NCBI RefSeq assembly: GCF_014203835.1
Contig: NZ_JACHJW010000001.1
Span: forward strand, 3,670,501-3,734,500
Direction of reading: 5' to 3'
Length of the DNA stretch: 64,000 nucleotides
From: Micromonospora polyrhachis
GTDB lineage: Bacteria; Actinomycetota; Actinomycetes; Mycobacteriales; Micromonosporaceae
Shown: piece after piece, positions 34,009 through 42,455 of the stretch
Position numbering within the stretch: position 1 is the first letter of the stretch
Layout of the letters: every line of letters begins with the position of its first letter
Position numbers and translations under genes: made by a program
The notes under the pieces: model-generated
What the model saw: the letters and a program-made list of their open reading frames with translations, nothing else
The model's database searches: none
What the model was told of the DNA's origin: nothing

Positions 34009-35228
34009 CCTGGGTCGAAGGCGCGGCGGGCTCGCCGTACGGGGTGCACAACCTGCCGTACGGGGTGTTCCGTCACGGTGACCGGGCACCGCGCATCGGC
34101 GTACGGGTGGCGGACTTCGTCCTCGACCTCGACGGTGCCGAGGCAGCCGAGCTGATCCTGGCCGGTGGTGCCCTACGCCGACCGGTGCTCAACGAGTTCA
34201 TGGCCCTCGGCCCCGGCCAGTGGAGTGCGGTTCGGGCCCGGATCGTCGAGTTACTGGTCGATGAGGAGCACCGGGCCGATGTCGAGCCGCTGCTGGTGCC
34301 GCTGGCCGAGGTCGAGCTGCTCCTGCCGTTCGAGGTCGCCGACTACGTCGACTTCTACTCCTCCGAGCACCACGCGGCCAACGTGGGGCAGATCTTCCGT
34401 CCGGGCCAGCCGCCGTTGCTGCCGAACTGGAAGCACCTGCCGATCGGCTACCACGGTCGGGCCGGTACGGTCGTCGTCTCCGACACACCGGTGGTCCGTC
34501 CGTGCGGGCAGCGTCCGACGTCGGACGGCCCGGTCTTCGGCCCGTCACAGCGGCTGGACATCGAGGCCGAGGTCGGCTTCGTGGTGGGCGTACCGTCGGC
34601 GCTGGGCGACCGGGTGCCGGTCGACGACTTCGCCAAGTACGTCTTCGGGGTGGTGCTGGTCAACGACTGGTCCGCCCGGGACATCCAGGCGTGGGAATAC
34701 CAGCCGCTCGGCCCGTTCCTCGGTAAGTCCTTCGCCACCTCCGTCTCGCCCTGGGTGACGCCACTGGCGGCGCTGGCCGATGCCTGGGTGCCCGCGCCCG
34801 ACCAGGAGCCGGCGGTGCTGGACTACCTGCGCGACGTACCGCATCTCGGGCTGGACCTGCGGTTGGCGGTGGACTGGAACGGTGAGCGGGTCACCGAGCC
34901 GCCGTTCGCGACGATGTACTGGACCCCGGCCCAGCAACTCGCCCACCTGACGGTCAACGGGGCGTCGCTGCGTACCGGCGACCTCTACGCCTCCGGCACG
35001 GTCTCCGGGCCGGACCGCCGCCAGGTCGGCTCGTTCCTGGAGCTGACCTGGGGTGGCACCGAGCCGGTGTCGGTGGGAGAAGACCCGGGCCGGACCTTCC
35101 TGGCCGACGGGGACACGGTCACCATCACCGCGACCGCTCCCGGACCGGATGGCACCACCGTTGCCCTCGGTGAGGTGACCGGCACCATCCTGCCGGCTCG
35201 GTCGGTCTCACCGGTCGCCGTCGCCTGA
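34005..35228 (+). CDS. fahA: Fumarylacetoacetase
   Basis: FahA hydrolyses fumarylacetoacetate to fumarate and acetoacetate, the last step of tyrosine degradation. The 407-aa protein has the catalytic-domain landmarks DYVDFYSSEHHAANVG (metal Asp and catalytic His), GYHGRAGTVVVSDT, DIEAEVGFVVG, VNDWSARDIQAWEYQPLG and GKSFATSVSPW, and a C-terminal GEVTGTILPA. ATG 34005 overlaps the stop of the preceding gene (ATGA). A two-stem terminator follows. Confidence 0.95.
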   Translation: MTWVEGAAGSPYGVHNLPYGVFRHGDRAPRIGVRVADFVLDLDGAEAAELILAGGALRRPVLNEFMALGPGQWSAVRARIVELLVDEEHRADVEPLLVPLAEVELLLPFEVADYVDFYSSEHHAANVGQIFRPGQPPLLPNWKHLPIGYHGRAGTVVVSDTPVVRPCGQRPTSDGPVFGPSQRLDIEAEVGFVVGVPSALGDRVPVDDFAKYVFGVVLVNDWSARDIQAWEYQPLGPFLGKSFATSVSPWVTPLAALADAWVPAPDQEPAVLDYLRDVPHLGLDLRLAVDWNGERVTEPPFATMYWTPAQQLAHLTVNGASLRTGDLYASGTVSGPDRRQVGSFLELTWGGTEPVSVGEDPGRTFLADGDTVTITATAPGPDGTTVALGEVTGTILPARSVSPVAVA

Positions 35229-35250
35229 CGTCAGATAACCAGAGAGCGGT

Positions 35251-35315
35251 GGGGCTGGCCTCGGAGTCCGGTCGGCATCGTCACGCCGACCGGGACGCTG
35301 GCGAGGGCCAGCCCC
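35251..35315. terminator. Two-stem terminator after fahA
   Basis: Outer arms GGGGCTGGCC (35251-35260) and GGCCAGCCCC (35306-35315) enclose inner arms CGGTCGGC (35269-35276) and GCCGACCG (35285-35292). It lies between convergent genes and probably stops both. Confidence 0.75.
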
Positions 35316-35322
35316 GAATCCC

Positions 35323-35772
35323 TCACTGTCCGCCGGATGCGTAGGCCAGCCAGTGCAGTTGGGGTTCCTGTTCAGCCCCGGCGACCACCCGACCGATCCG
35401 GCGGCGGATGAGATCGCGTCGCCGGTCCAGGGAGAGATCCACCCAGGCGGCCCGCAGGCTCCGTAACCAGGGCGGGGTACGCCGGGGCGATCGTCGCCGG
35501 CTCTCGTCGAGCACGGCGCGGAACACCTTGCCCTCCAAGGTGCCGGCGGGCACCGGTGGTCGACCACAACCCGCGTCGCAGCGGTAGAAGCGTTCGGTGG
35601 TGGTGGCGTCGGTACACCGATCCAGCGGCACCATCGTGGTGCCGCACCGGCACCAGATCAGACCCCACAGTAGGTATGGGGTGGGCCGACCAGGATTGTC
35701 CCACCAGGAGTTTGCTCGGACCTTGACGTCTTGCAGCTCGGCTGGGCCGCTGCTGCCCCCGTGATGTCGCAT
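35323..35772 (-). CDS. Orphan recombinase-type zinc-ribbon protein
   Basis: The 149-aa protein has a zinc-ribbon pattern (WCRCGTTMVPLDRC then FYRCDAGCGRPP) and a following helical part (VDLSLDRRRDLIRRRIGRVV). This resembles the zinc-ribbon region and helices of large serine recombinases. The resolvase catalytic domain and the recombinase domain are absent, so it cannot recombine DNA by itself. It is either a relic of an integrase or a free-standing actinobacterial zinc-ribbon protein. The start ATG 35772 is plausible; the N-terminal 25 residues are not conserved-looking. Confidence 0.5.
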   Translation of the reverse strand: MRHHGGSSGPAELQDVKVRANSWWDNPGRPTPYLLWGLIWCRCGTTMVPLDRCTDATTTERFYRCDAGCGRPPVPAGTLEGKVFRAVLDESRRRSPRRTPPWLRSLRAAWVDLSLDRRRDLIRRRIGRVVAGAEQEPQLHWLAYASGGQ

Positions 35773-36234
35773 CCGACGTGCCGCCTTCCCGTTCCGAATG
35801 GCCTTTCCGTGAGGTGCACTGGGGCGGGACCGGGCCTCTCAGGGAGGATTCCCGCCCGGTTGGATTTGAGTGTGTCTCTTCGCGGTAAGCGACACAACGC
35901 TTACAGAAAGATGCGACAGAGATAGGTACGAATGACCGACGTCGACCATCGGGTGAACGAACCCCGTCGAACGGGCTAAGCGTCGTCGGGTGAACGCTGT
36001 GTCCGCCCTGTCGTCCGGGCTGTCGTCACTGTCCGTCATGGGGAGAGTGGTCCGGGGGCGGGGCGCACCGAGGCGCTCGGCCTGCCCGACGAACTCGGCG
36101 ACGCGACGACGGCCGCCGGAGATCACTTTCTCGCACCCGTTGTGCGACTCGGGCCATCACCCAATCGGGCGTTGAAGCGTTGACTAACCGGTGTCGACCC
36201 AGGGCAACCTGGTACAGATACCGAGAAATATTAC
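35773..36234. other. Noncoding region upstream of the DUF397 gene
   Basis: No gene is supported; open frames here are short and lack family signatures. The right part becomes AT-richer (gagaaatattacat) toward the DUF397 gene. A TTGACT box lies at 36179-36184, without a well-spaced -10. Confidence 0.4.
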
Positions 36235-36252
36235 ATACCCGGATTAGGGTAT
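36235..36252. promoter_or_regulatory. Inverted repeat upstream of the DUF397 gene
   Basis: ATACCC (36235-36240) and GGGTAT (36247-36252) flank a 6-nt spacer, 27 nt before the GTG. This is the position expected for an operator, possibly of a cognate XRE regulator that is not in this locus. Confidence 0.4.
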
Positions 36253-36278
36253 TAGCTCAATTCTTCAAGGGGTATCCA

Positions 36279-36479
36279 GTGATTGACCTTTCCCGTGCCC
36301 GCTGGCGCAAAAGCAGCCGCTCCAACGACCAGGGTCTCTGCATCGAGGTCGCCGACAACCTGGCCGGCGTCGTCGGGCTCAGGGACTCCAAGGACCAGGA
36401 GGGGCCGGTGCTGACATTTGCCCCGGCTGGCTGGGCCGCCTTCGTCGACGCGACCAAGGCAGGCGCGTTCGGGCGCTGA
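36279..36479 (+). CDS. DUF397 small protein
   Basis: This 66-aa protein is a typical DUF397 member: RWRKSSRSNDQGLCIEVAD, then VVGLRDSKDQEGPVLTF and WAAFV. DUF397 proteins usually lie next to an XRE-family regulator (BldB/WhiJ-like systems) and may modulate it; no such partner is adjacent here. The GTG at 36279 gives the usual N-terminus VIDLSRARW and follows CAAGGGG. A strong terminator ends the gene. Confidence 0.88.
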   Translation: MIDLSRARWRKSSRSNDQGLCIEVADNLAGVVGLRDSKDQEGPVLTFAPAGWAAFVDATKAGAFGR

Positions 36480-36499
36480 CCACGACGCGGGTTACATGT

Positions 36500-36557
36500 C
36501 CGCCGGCGGTGGTTCGGCTCCCGATCAGGAGCACCGGGCCACCGCCGGCGGCTTTTT
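36500..36557 (+). terminator. Rho-independent terminator of the DUF397 gene
   Basis: CCGCCGGCGGTGG (36500-36512) pairs perfectly with CCACCGCCGGCGG (36539-36551) and is followed by CTTTTTC. Confidence 0.9.
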
Positions 36558-36641
36558 CGATAGCGAGTCGTATCGTCTGTTCGGCTGACCTGCCAGGGAG
36601 CACGCCGGTTCTGCTCGATAGGGTGCCGGCGGAGGTGCGGT

Positions 36642-37916
36642 ATGGAGACCCCGAGTGGGGCGCGGCGCTGGCCGAAGAAGACGATCGCCGTACTGGCGGT
36701 GGTCCTGGCCGTCGTGGCAGCCGGCGCGATCGCGTACCGCGTACTCGCCCCGGCCGAGGAACTCACCCCCGCCCGGCTCGGCTATCCCTCCCCGGTGACC
36801 GCCCAGCCGGGGGTACTCGGCACTCTCGCCACCGCACCCTTGATCGTCGACAACCGACTCCGGATCCACGCCGCCCCTCGACAGATCGTCGCAGACCAGC
36901 CGGTGGACGCGCGGACCCGTCGTACGCCGTACTGGTCCTTCCGGCGGTGGCCGGCCCAACTCGTCGGGGTCGTGGCGGCCGGAACGACGGTGGTCAGCCA
37001 GTGGTCGGACGGCGAGTTGGTCGCGCTGGATGCCCGTACCGGCCGGATCGCCTGGCGGGCCGAGGGGCCGGAAACGGATCTGGAGTACGCCGGGCGGCGC
37101 ACCGGGGCGGCCACCGTGTACGCCCCGCCCGGCCTACGCACCGCGGTCACCGGGGACGACCAGGTCGTCCTGACCGTCATCGGCCGAGCCGAACTGCGCG
37201 GGCTCGACCTGGCGACCGGTCGGGAGATGTGGCGGGCCGAGCACGATCCGTCCTGTGTGGCGAGTGGCATGACCACCACTGGCGGCCAGTTCGTGAGCGT
37301 GGACACCTGTGCCGTCCCCCAGGTTGTCGAGTTCCGTGACGTGTCGACCGGCGCGTCGGTCGCCCGCTGGCGGCCGGCGGATACCGGACCCGAGCTGACC
37401 ATCACTCCGCTCGGCTGCGTGATCGCCCAGTCGTCCTGCGCCGCGCTGCGGGCCGGCACCAGCGACGCCGCCGGTCGGGGCTGGCTTGTCACCGATCCGA
37501 TCGGGTCGACCGGGCCGACCACCGCCCCGGCCTTGGACGCCGCAGGGGCCGTACTCGCCGGGGAGCTGGCGGTGACGGTCGGGACGAGTGGTGTGGTGGC
37601 CCGTTCGGTGGCGGACGGTACCGAGGTGTGGCGGCGGGACGACCCCGGCACCAGCCGGATCCTCGCAGTTCAGCCCGGTCGGATACACCTGCGCAACGAA
37701 GCCGGGGAGCTGGTCGACCTGGATCCGGCCACCGGTCGGGAAGTGTCCCGGTTTCCGTTGACTCAGGAGAAACAGTCCCTCGACTGGGAGCCCGGCCGCA
37801 CGTACGCCGCCGCCGGCTTCCTGGCGGTGGAACGCCTGGCTGGGCCGGTCGATCCGGACGCGGACGACGACCGGTACTACCTGACCATCGAGCCGGTCCT
37901 CTTCGCCGGCAGCTGA
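36642..37916 (+). CDS. Membrane-anchored PQQ-type beta-propeller protein
   Basis: The 424-aa protein has a basic N-terminus (GARRWPKK), one transmembrane helix (about 14-32) and an extracellular domain. That domain consists of PQQ/BamB-like blades such as GELVALDARTGRIAWRAEG, LRGLDLATGREMWRAE and GELVDLDPATGREVSRF. Such propellers bind proteins or ligands; no catalytic site is visible. It is one of three propeller proteins in the window. Function is unknown. No close operon partner exists; the DUF916-like gene is convergent. Confidence 0.8.
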   Translation: METPSGARRWPKKTIAVLAVVLAVVAAGAIAYRVLAPAEELTPARLGYPSPVTAQPGVLGTLATAPLIVDNRLRIHAAPRQIVADQPVDARTRRTPYWSFRRWPAQLVGVVAAGTTVVSQWSDGELVALDARTGRIAWRAEGPETDLEYAGRRTGAATVYAPPGLRTAVTGDDQVVLTVIGRAELRGLDLATGREMWRAEHDPSCVASGMTTTGGQFVSVDTCAVPQVVEFRDVSTGASVARWRPADTGPELTITPLGCVIAQSSCAALRAGTSDAAGRGWLVTDPIGSTGPTTAPALDAAGAVLAGELAVTVGTSGVVARSVADGTEVWRRDDPGTSRILAVQPGRIHLRNEAGELVDLDPATGREVSRFPLTQEKQSLDWEPGRTYAAAGFLAVERLAGPVDPDADDDRYYLTIEPVLFAGS

Positions 37917-37967
37917 GGCGTCCGTGCCCGACGCGGGACTACGGATGCCAGGATGGGCACCCGCTGG

Positions 37968-39028
37968 TCATCGCCGATGCCGGGCGGCGTCGGAACGTCG
38001 ACGTTGATAGGTGTAACCGCCGAACAACGCGACCGCCAGGACGGTGACCGTGGCGGTGCCCGCGAGCAGTGAGAACGGCCGGAAGGCGGCCTGGCGTACG
38101 GTCGGTTCGCCGATGGTCACGGTGCCGGTCGCCGTGCGTTCGGTGCGCCCGCTGGCCAGGGACAGTCGGGCCGTCCACCGACCGTCCGGAATCCGGGGGT
38201 CGAGTGAAACCCGCAGGGTCGTCGTAGCCCCGATGCCAAGGGTGTCGAGCTTGGCGTCCACCGATCCGGCGGAGAGCCCGGCCGGTCCGTCCGACAGGGA
38301 CAGGGTGCCGCCCAGGTCGAGCGCGCGGGCTCCGGTGTTGCGGACCCGGGCAGTCACCACCGGCGTACCGTCTGGCGTTCGTTCCCCGGCGAACTGGTCG
38401 ATCTCAAAGTCCGATGCTGGTTCGCCACCCGGCCCGACCGAGAGGTAGATCCGAATGCCGACCCGACCGATGTTACGGACGTTGGCGGAGGGGTCCGGCG
38501 CGCTGGCGGTCTGCGCCCACACCACCGCGTACCGCTCACCGGCTGATGCGGTCTTGGGTACGTCGATGGTGGCCCATGTCGGACGTGCTGGCCGGCGTCG
38601 AGGTCGAGCATGTCGTGTTCCAGCCGGATCCAGTCGGTGAGTTCGTTGCGAGTGCGGTCCGGTGCGAAGGTGAAGCCGGTGGGTGCCACGGTCGCGGCGG
38701 CTGGGTAGAGCTCGATGTCCCGGGCCACCGTCGAGGAGTTGGTCACCTCGACGCGGCGGCCGATGGTCTCGCCCGGCTTCACGTGGTCCACGATGTATTG
38801 GTGGGCGCGAGTGTCGTCGCGACGGCTGACCGGGGCGTCGACCAGCCGGATCCCGACGCTGGCGGCGGGATCCGGCTGGTCAGGTGGTGTGGGTGCGGTC
38901 GCCCCGGCCAGCCCGGCGGCTGTCATGCCGGTCGTGGTGGCCCCGGCCGGGCTGGTGGGCATCGGAGCGGTGCCGGCGAGCGCCAGGGCGGCCAGGACGA
39001 CCGCGAGCCGACTCTCACACCACCGAAT
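37968..39028 (-). pseudogene. Frameshifted DUF916-like cell-surface protein
   Basis: Two overlapping minus-strand frames together encode one surface protein. The 5' part has a signal-peptide-like segment (ESRLAVVLAALALAGTAP) and a beta domain (VGIRLVDAP, RRVEVTNSSTVARDIELYPAAA), up to LDLDAGQH. The 3' part resumes with ATIDVPKTASAGERYAVVWA and runs through two beta domains to a C-terminal transmembrane helix with a basic tail. Only two bases (38580-38581) sit where a codon is expected, so a single base is missing. The signal peptide has no ATG/GTG in frame; the candidate start is ATT at 39028, and ATG 38962 would omit the signal. It follows the WxL-like gene closely. It is broken, or a sequencing error. 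Confidence 0.7.
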
Positions 39029-39566
39029 GGGTCACCGTCCCGCTGTAGAGGCCGCCCACGGCGGTGGCGGGGACGCTGATCTCGAGCGTCGGGTTCCAGC
39101 TCACTGTGTTGTCACCCGAGCCGGTGGTCTTGGAGAAGGCGGTGCGCGGTACGTCCAGGCTGACCGCGTCCGCCGCCGTGGGTTGATCCGGCAAGAGGGT
39201 GCCGGTGCCGGTGCTGGCTGTTTGCATACCGGACCAGTAGTCGACGTTCTGGTTGGAGATGGTCTCGGCCGGGGTGCCGCTGCCGGTGGTGAAGGCGGTC
39301 GAGGTCACCGAGGCGATCCAGGTGGCGGCCAGCGCGGCTCGCGAGTCGACCACCTGGACGGTGCCGAGTTGTCCGCTGATGGTCGAGCCGGGGAAACCGG
39401 AGCCGAGGTTGACGGAGGCCGGAACGTGGATGACCAGGTTGGAGGTGGCCACGGTGAACGTGACGACGGTGTCACCAGATGGTTGCGCCGTCGCAGGGGA
39501 CGACATGGCAACGACCAACGCTGCTGCTGCGGCAGCGACGCCGGATAATAAGTATGTCTTTCGCAT
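39015..39566 (-). CDS. Secreted WxL-like surface protein (paralogue 1)
   Basis: The 183-aa protein has a clear signal peptide (MRKTYLLSG, hydrophobic core, cleavage after about ATAQP). The mature part is one beta-rich domain. It contains LVIHVPASVNLG, QLGTVQVVDSRA, VDYWSG and the ending VSWNPTLEISVPATAVGGLY followed by SGTVTHSV, which resembles the C-terminal part of WxL domains. It is related to the neighbouring gene at 39664 by a common block order and ending. WxL proteins bind the cell wall and work with DUF916 proteins; a DUF916-like gene follows directly and overlaps its stop. Confidence 0.7.
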   Translation of the reverse strand: MRKTYLLSGVAAAAAALVVAMSSPATAQPSGDTVVTFTVATSNLVIHVPASVNLGSGFPGSTISGQLGTVQVVDSRAALAATWIASVTSTAFTTGSGTPAETISNQNVDYWSGMQTASTGTGTLLPDQPTAADAVSLDVPRTAFSKTTGSGDNTVSWNPTLEISVPATAVGGLYSGTVTHSVV

Positions 39567-39663
39567 GACCCTAACTATAAATCCGACAAGTCCGAGTTTG
39601 CGGTGTTTCAGTGGCTTAAGAATGGTTAGTGGTTACTTCGCTTGTCGGCGTATTCCTGCCCGA

Positions 39664-40206
39664 TCAGGCCACAGAGTGGGTGATCGTCCCGACGTAGAGG
39701 CCGGCAGTGATACCGGTCGGTACGGCCACCACAAGGGTTGGGTTCCAGCTCACCCGGTTGTTGCCGTTGCCGGAGGTCTTGCGGAACGCGATGCGTGGTA
39801 CCCCCAGGGACTGCGCCTGGGCGGGGGTCAACTGGCCTGGGATGAGGGTGCCTCCGCCGGTGCTTTTTGTCTCCGGTCCAGACCAGTAGGAGAGTTGGGT
39901 GTTCGGAATCGTCCGACCGGTCCCGCCGGCACCGGTTTGGAAACTCGTCGCGGAGACGGTGGCCGTCCAGGTGTTCGGGTTGACCAGCCGCTGGTCGTCG
40001 ATGGTTACCGTGCCGAGTCGGCCACCCAGTGTGGTGCCGGTGCGTGCCGCACCGAGGCTCACCGCGCTGGGGACGATGATCGACAGGTTGTGGTCCTGTC
40101 TCGCGAGCACGACGAGTCGACCCGGGACCGCCGCTCGTGTGATCGTGGGAGGCGCGACGATGCCGACGGACATCGCTATCCCGACAAGCGTCGATAGTGC
40201 GCGCAT
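39664..40206 (-). CDS. Secreted WxL-like surface protein (paralogue 2)
   Basis: The 180-aa protein has a signal peptide (MRALSTLVGIAMSVGIVAPP) and the same domain as its downstream neighbour: LSIIVPSAVSLG, RLGTVTIDDQR, LSYWSG, VSWNPTLVVAVPTGITAGLY and VGTITHSVA. The two are tandem paralogues from duplication. This is the first gene of the probable surface operon. It lies 96 nt from the end of the aminotransferase gene on the same strand. Confidence 0.7.
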   Translation of the reverse strand: MRALSTLVGIAMSVGIVAPPTITRAAVPGRLVVLARQDHNLSIIVPSAVSLGAARTGTTLGGRLGTVTIDDQRLVNPNTWTATVSATSFQTGAGGTGRTIPNTQLSYWSGPETKSTGGGTLIPGQLTPAQAQSLGVPRIAFRKTSGNGNNRVSWNPTLVVAVPTGITAGLYVGTITHSVA

Positions 40207-40302
40207 AGCGCAACTATAAGCACTTATCGCCGCTTTTGGCCCTTTTCCCCTCTTTGGGCTGGCGTTGGGCGGTTCAGGTAAGAAGAAGCCCCTTCCAACC
40301 CG

Positions 40303-41406
40303 TCAGAGGGCCGATTCGGCAACGGCCAGGAAAGCGTCGTTCTCGGCCGGCGTACCCACGGTGACCCGTACGCCGTCACCGGCGAAGGGACGGACGATGA
40401 CACCCCGCGCCTCGCAGGCCTTGGCGAACTCGACGGCCCGGTCGCCCAGCGGCAGCCAGACGAAGTTGGCCTGACTCTCCGGCACCTCCGGCACGAGCTT
40501 GCGCAGCGCGTCGGTGAGCCGGGACCGCTCGTCGACCACCAGTGCGCAGCGGCGGCGTACCTCCTCCTCCTGGTTGAGGGCGGCCAGCGCGCCGGCCTGG
40601 GCGGCGATGCTGGCGGAGAACGGGGTCACCACCTTGCGTACCGTGCCGGCCACCTCCGGCTGGCCGACCAGGAAGCCGATCCGCAGCCCGGCCAGCCCCC
40701 ACGCCTTGGACAGGGTGCGCAGCACCACGACGTTGGGGCGGTCACCGTAGACCGCCAGCCCGTCCGGCACCTCCGGGTCGGTGACGAACTCCCGGTACGC
40801 CTCGTCGAGCACCACCAGTACGTCCTCGGGCACCGCATCGAGGAACCGGTCCAACTCGGTTCGCCGCAGACTCGTACCGGTCGGGTTGTTGGGGTTGCAT
40901 ACCAGGACCAGCCGGGTGCGGTCGGTGATCGCGTCGGCCATCGCCGCCAGGTCGTGCCCGTGCGCGGCGGTGTTCGGCACCCGCACGCTGGTCACACCGC
41001 TGGTCGCCGCGATGATCGGGTACGCCTCGAAGGACCGCCAGGAGTAGACGATCTCGTCGCCGGGCAGGCAGGTGGCCCGGACCAGGTGTTCGCAGAGCGC
41101 CACCGAGCCACAGCCGGTAGCGATTCGGTCGGCGGATACGCCGTAGCGTTCGGCGAGCGCCTCGCGCAGGGCCAGAACGCCCATGTCGGGATAACGGTGC
41201 GCTCCGGCGACGGCTTCGGTGACCGCCTCCACGACTCCGGGCAGCGGGCCGTAGGGCACCTCGTTGCTGGCCAGCTTGATCGCTTCGGTCAGACCCAGCT
41301 CCCGAGCCAGGTCGGCCGGGCTACGCCCCGGTACGTAGTTGGGCAACGCCGCCAGGTCGGCCCGGGTCAACCGTGGGAGCTGGGGACGGGGTTCGTCGCC
41401 GGTCAT
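40303..41406 (-). CDS. HisC-family aminotransferase (probable aromatic aminotransferase)
   Basis: The 367-aa PLP enzyme has the fold-type I landmarks of histidinol-phosphate/aromatic aminotransferases: IKLASNEVPYGP, LVCNPNNPTGT, VLDEAYREF, LSKAWGLAGLRIGF (PLP Lys) and VRVTVGTPAEND. It would normally be called hisC. No histidine gene is near, and it is the last gene of a run starting with hppD; its start overlaps the preceding gene by ATGA. The actinobacterial HisC2/Pat branch acts on aromatic amino acids, so tyrosine transamination to 4-hydroxyphenylpyruvate, the HppD substrate, is the likely job (inference). Confidence 0.85.
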   Translation of the reverse strand: MTGDEPRPQLPRLTRADLAALPNYVPGRSPADLARELGLTEAIKLASNEVPYGPLPGVVEAVTEAVAGAHRYPDMGVLALREALAERYGVSADRIATGCGSVALCEHLVRATCLPGDEIVYSWRSFEAYPIIAATSGVTSVRVPNTAAHGHDLAAMADAITDRTRLVLVCNPNNPTGTSLRRTELDRFLDAVPEDVLVVLDEAYREFVTDPEVPDGLAVYGDRPNVVVLRTLSKAWGLAGLRIGFLVGQPEVAGTVRKVVTPFSASIAAQAGALAALNQEEEVRRRCALVVDERSRLTDALRKLVPEVPESQANFVWLPLGDRAVEFAKACEARGVIVRPFAGDGVRVTVGTPAENDAFLAVAESAL

Positions 41407-42419
41407 GCAGTACCTCCAGGGGTGTCGGTGCGATCGTCGGATCGCTCCTCGGCCGGGCCGATTGGTTGCTTGGGGGCCTGTACGACCACCGTCGCCGCGC
41501 GCTTGTCGTGCAGCGCCTGGCGCAGCGGCTGGTCGAAGAGCACGAAGGCGCAGTCGATCAGCTGCATCACGAAGCCGATGCCACAGCAGTACCAGGCCAG
41601 GGTCGGCAGGCCCAGCGGCATGCTCCAGCGGCGCAGTGAGCGGCCGAAGCCGAGTTGCGGGTCCTCGGCCAGCGAGACCACCCTGATCTGCATCAGCCGT
41701 TTGCCCACCGTCTGCCCGCCGTTGGCCACCGCCGGCACCTCGTAGGCGAACCAGAGTGCGGTGGCGATGAGCAGGATGACGAGCGGGAGGTTGGCGGCCT
41801 GGTCGCTGAGCTGCGGTAGTCCCTCGGTCGACGGGTCGTTGGCCAGTGACCGCCGGAAGACCTCGCGATAGAGCGGGGCCACCTCCTGGACGTAGCGCCA
41901 GACGAACCAGCCGTTGACCACGACGTTCAGCAGGAACACGATGCCGATGTCGATCAGCCGGGCGACCAGCCGGGCCCCCAGCGACGCCAGCGGGTGGCCG
42001 TGTGGGCGGGGCGGCGGCATCCGGTAGTAGTGCGGGTGGGGCCAGCCGGGTGGCACCGCGTGGGGTGGGAACGGCCCGGGTACGCCATTGGCGGGCGGTG
42101 GTACCGGCCCGGGAACCCCCGGTGGTGGGAACGGTGAGCCGGGCATCCCCGGCGGTGGGTAATCAGCTCCGGGAGTCGCCGGCGGTGGGTATCCAGCTTC
42201 GGGTGTCCCCGGTGACACCGGGCCGGCGGGTGTACCGGTCGGCCCGCCTACCGGGCTGGCCGCTGGCGACTGCGGCACCGGTTCGGGCTCGACCGGTGGT
42301 GGGCCCGAGGGTGGGGTCGCGTCGGCGGGCAGTGGTGCGCCGATCCAGCCTTCGCCGTCCCAGTAGCGCTGGGTGGTGGGTTCGGCGGGATCGGTGTACC
42401 AACCTGGCTGTACCGTCAT
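41403..42419 (-). CDS. DUF2510-RDD membrane protein
   Basis: The 338-aa protein starts with a DUF2510 module (PGWYTDP and RYWDGEGW, about 5-26). A Pro/Gly-rich linker of about 110 residues follows, then an RDD domain with hydrophobic segments starting LGARLVARLIDIGIVFLLNVVV and the Asp-containing GGQTVGKRLMQIRVV. RDD proteins are small integral membrane proteins, some linked to transport; no substrate is known here. It lies between another RDD gene and the aminotransferase in the hppD run, and overlaps the latter by ATGA. Confidence 0.82.
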   Translation of the reverse strand: MTVQPGWYTDPAEPTTQRYWDGEGWIGAPLPADATPPSGPPPVEPEPVPQSPAASPVGGPTGTPAGPVSPGTPEAGYPPPATPGADYPPPGMPGSPFPPPGVPGPVPPPANGVPGPFPPHAVPPGWPHPHYYRMPPPRPHGHPLASLGARLVARLIDIGIVFLLNVVVNGWFVWRYVQEVAPLYREVFRRSLANDPSTEGLPQLSDQAANLPLVILLIATALWFAYEVPAVANGGQTVGKRLMQIRVVSLAEDPQLGFGRSLRRWSMPLGLPTLAWYCCGIGFVMQLIDCAFVLFDQPLRQALHDKRAATVVVQAPKQPIGPAEERSDDRTDTPGGTA

Positions 42420-42455
42420 GACGCCGACCTCATTCGCTTGCCCCGGAGCCTTTGT

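Noticed and set aside
40303-41406. The aminotransferase as the histidine-biosynthesis HisC
   Set aside because: No other histidine gene is present and it lies in the hppD operon. An aromatic aminotransferase role is more likely, though not proven.
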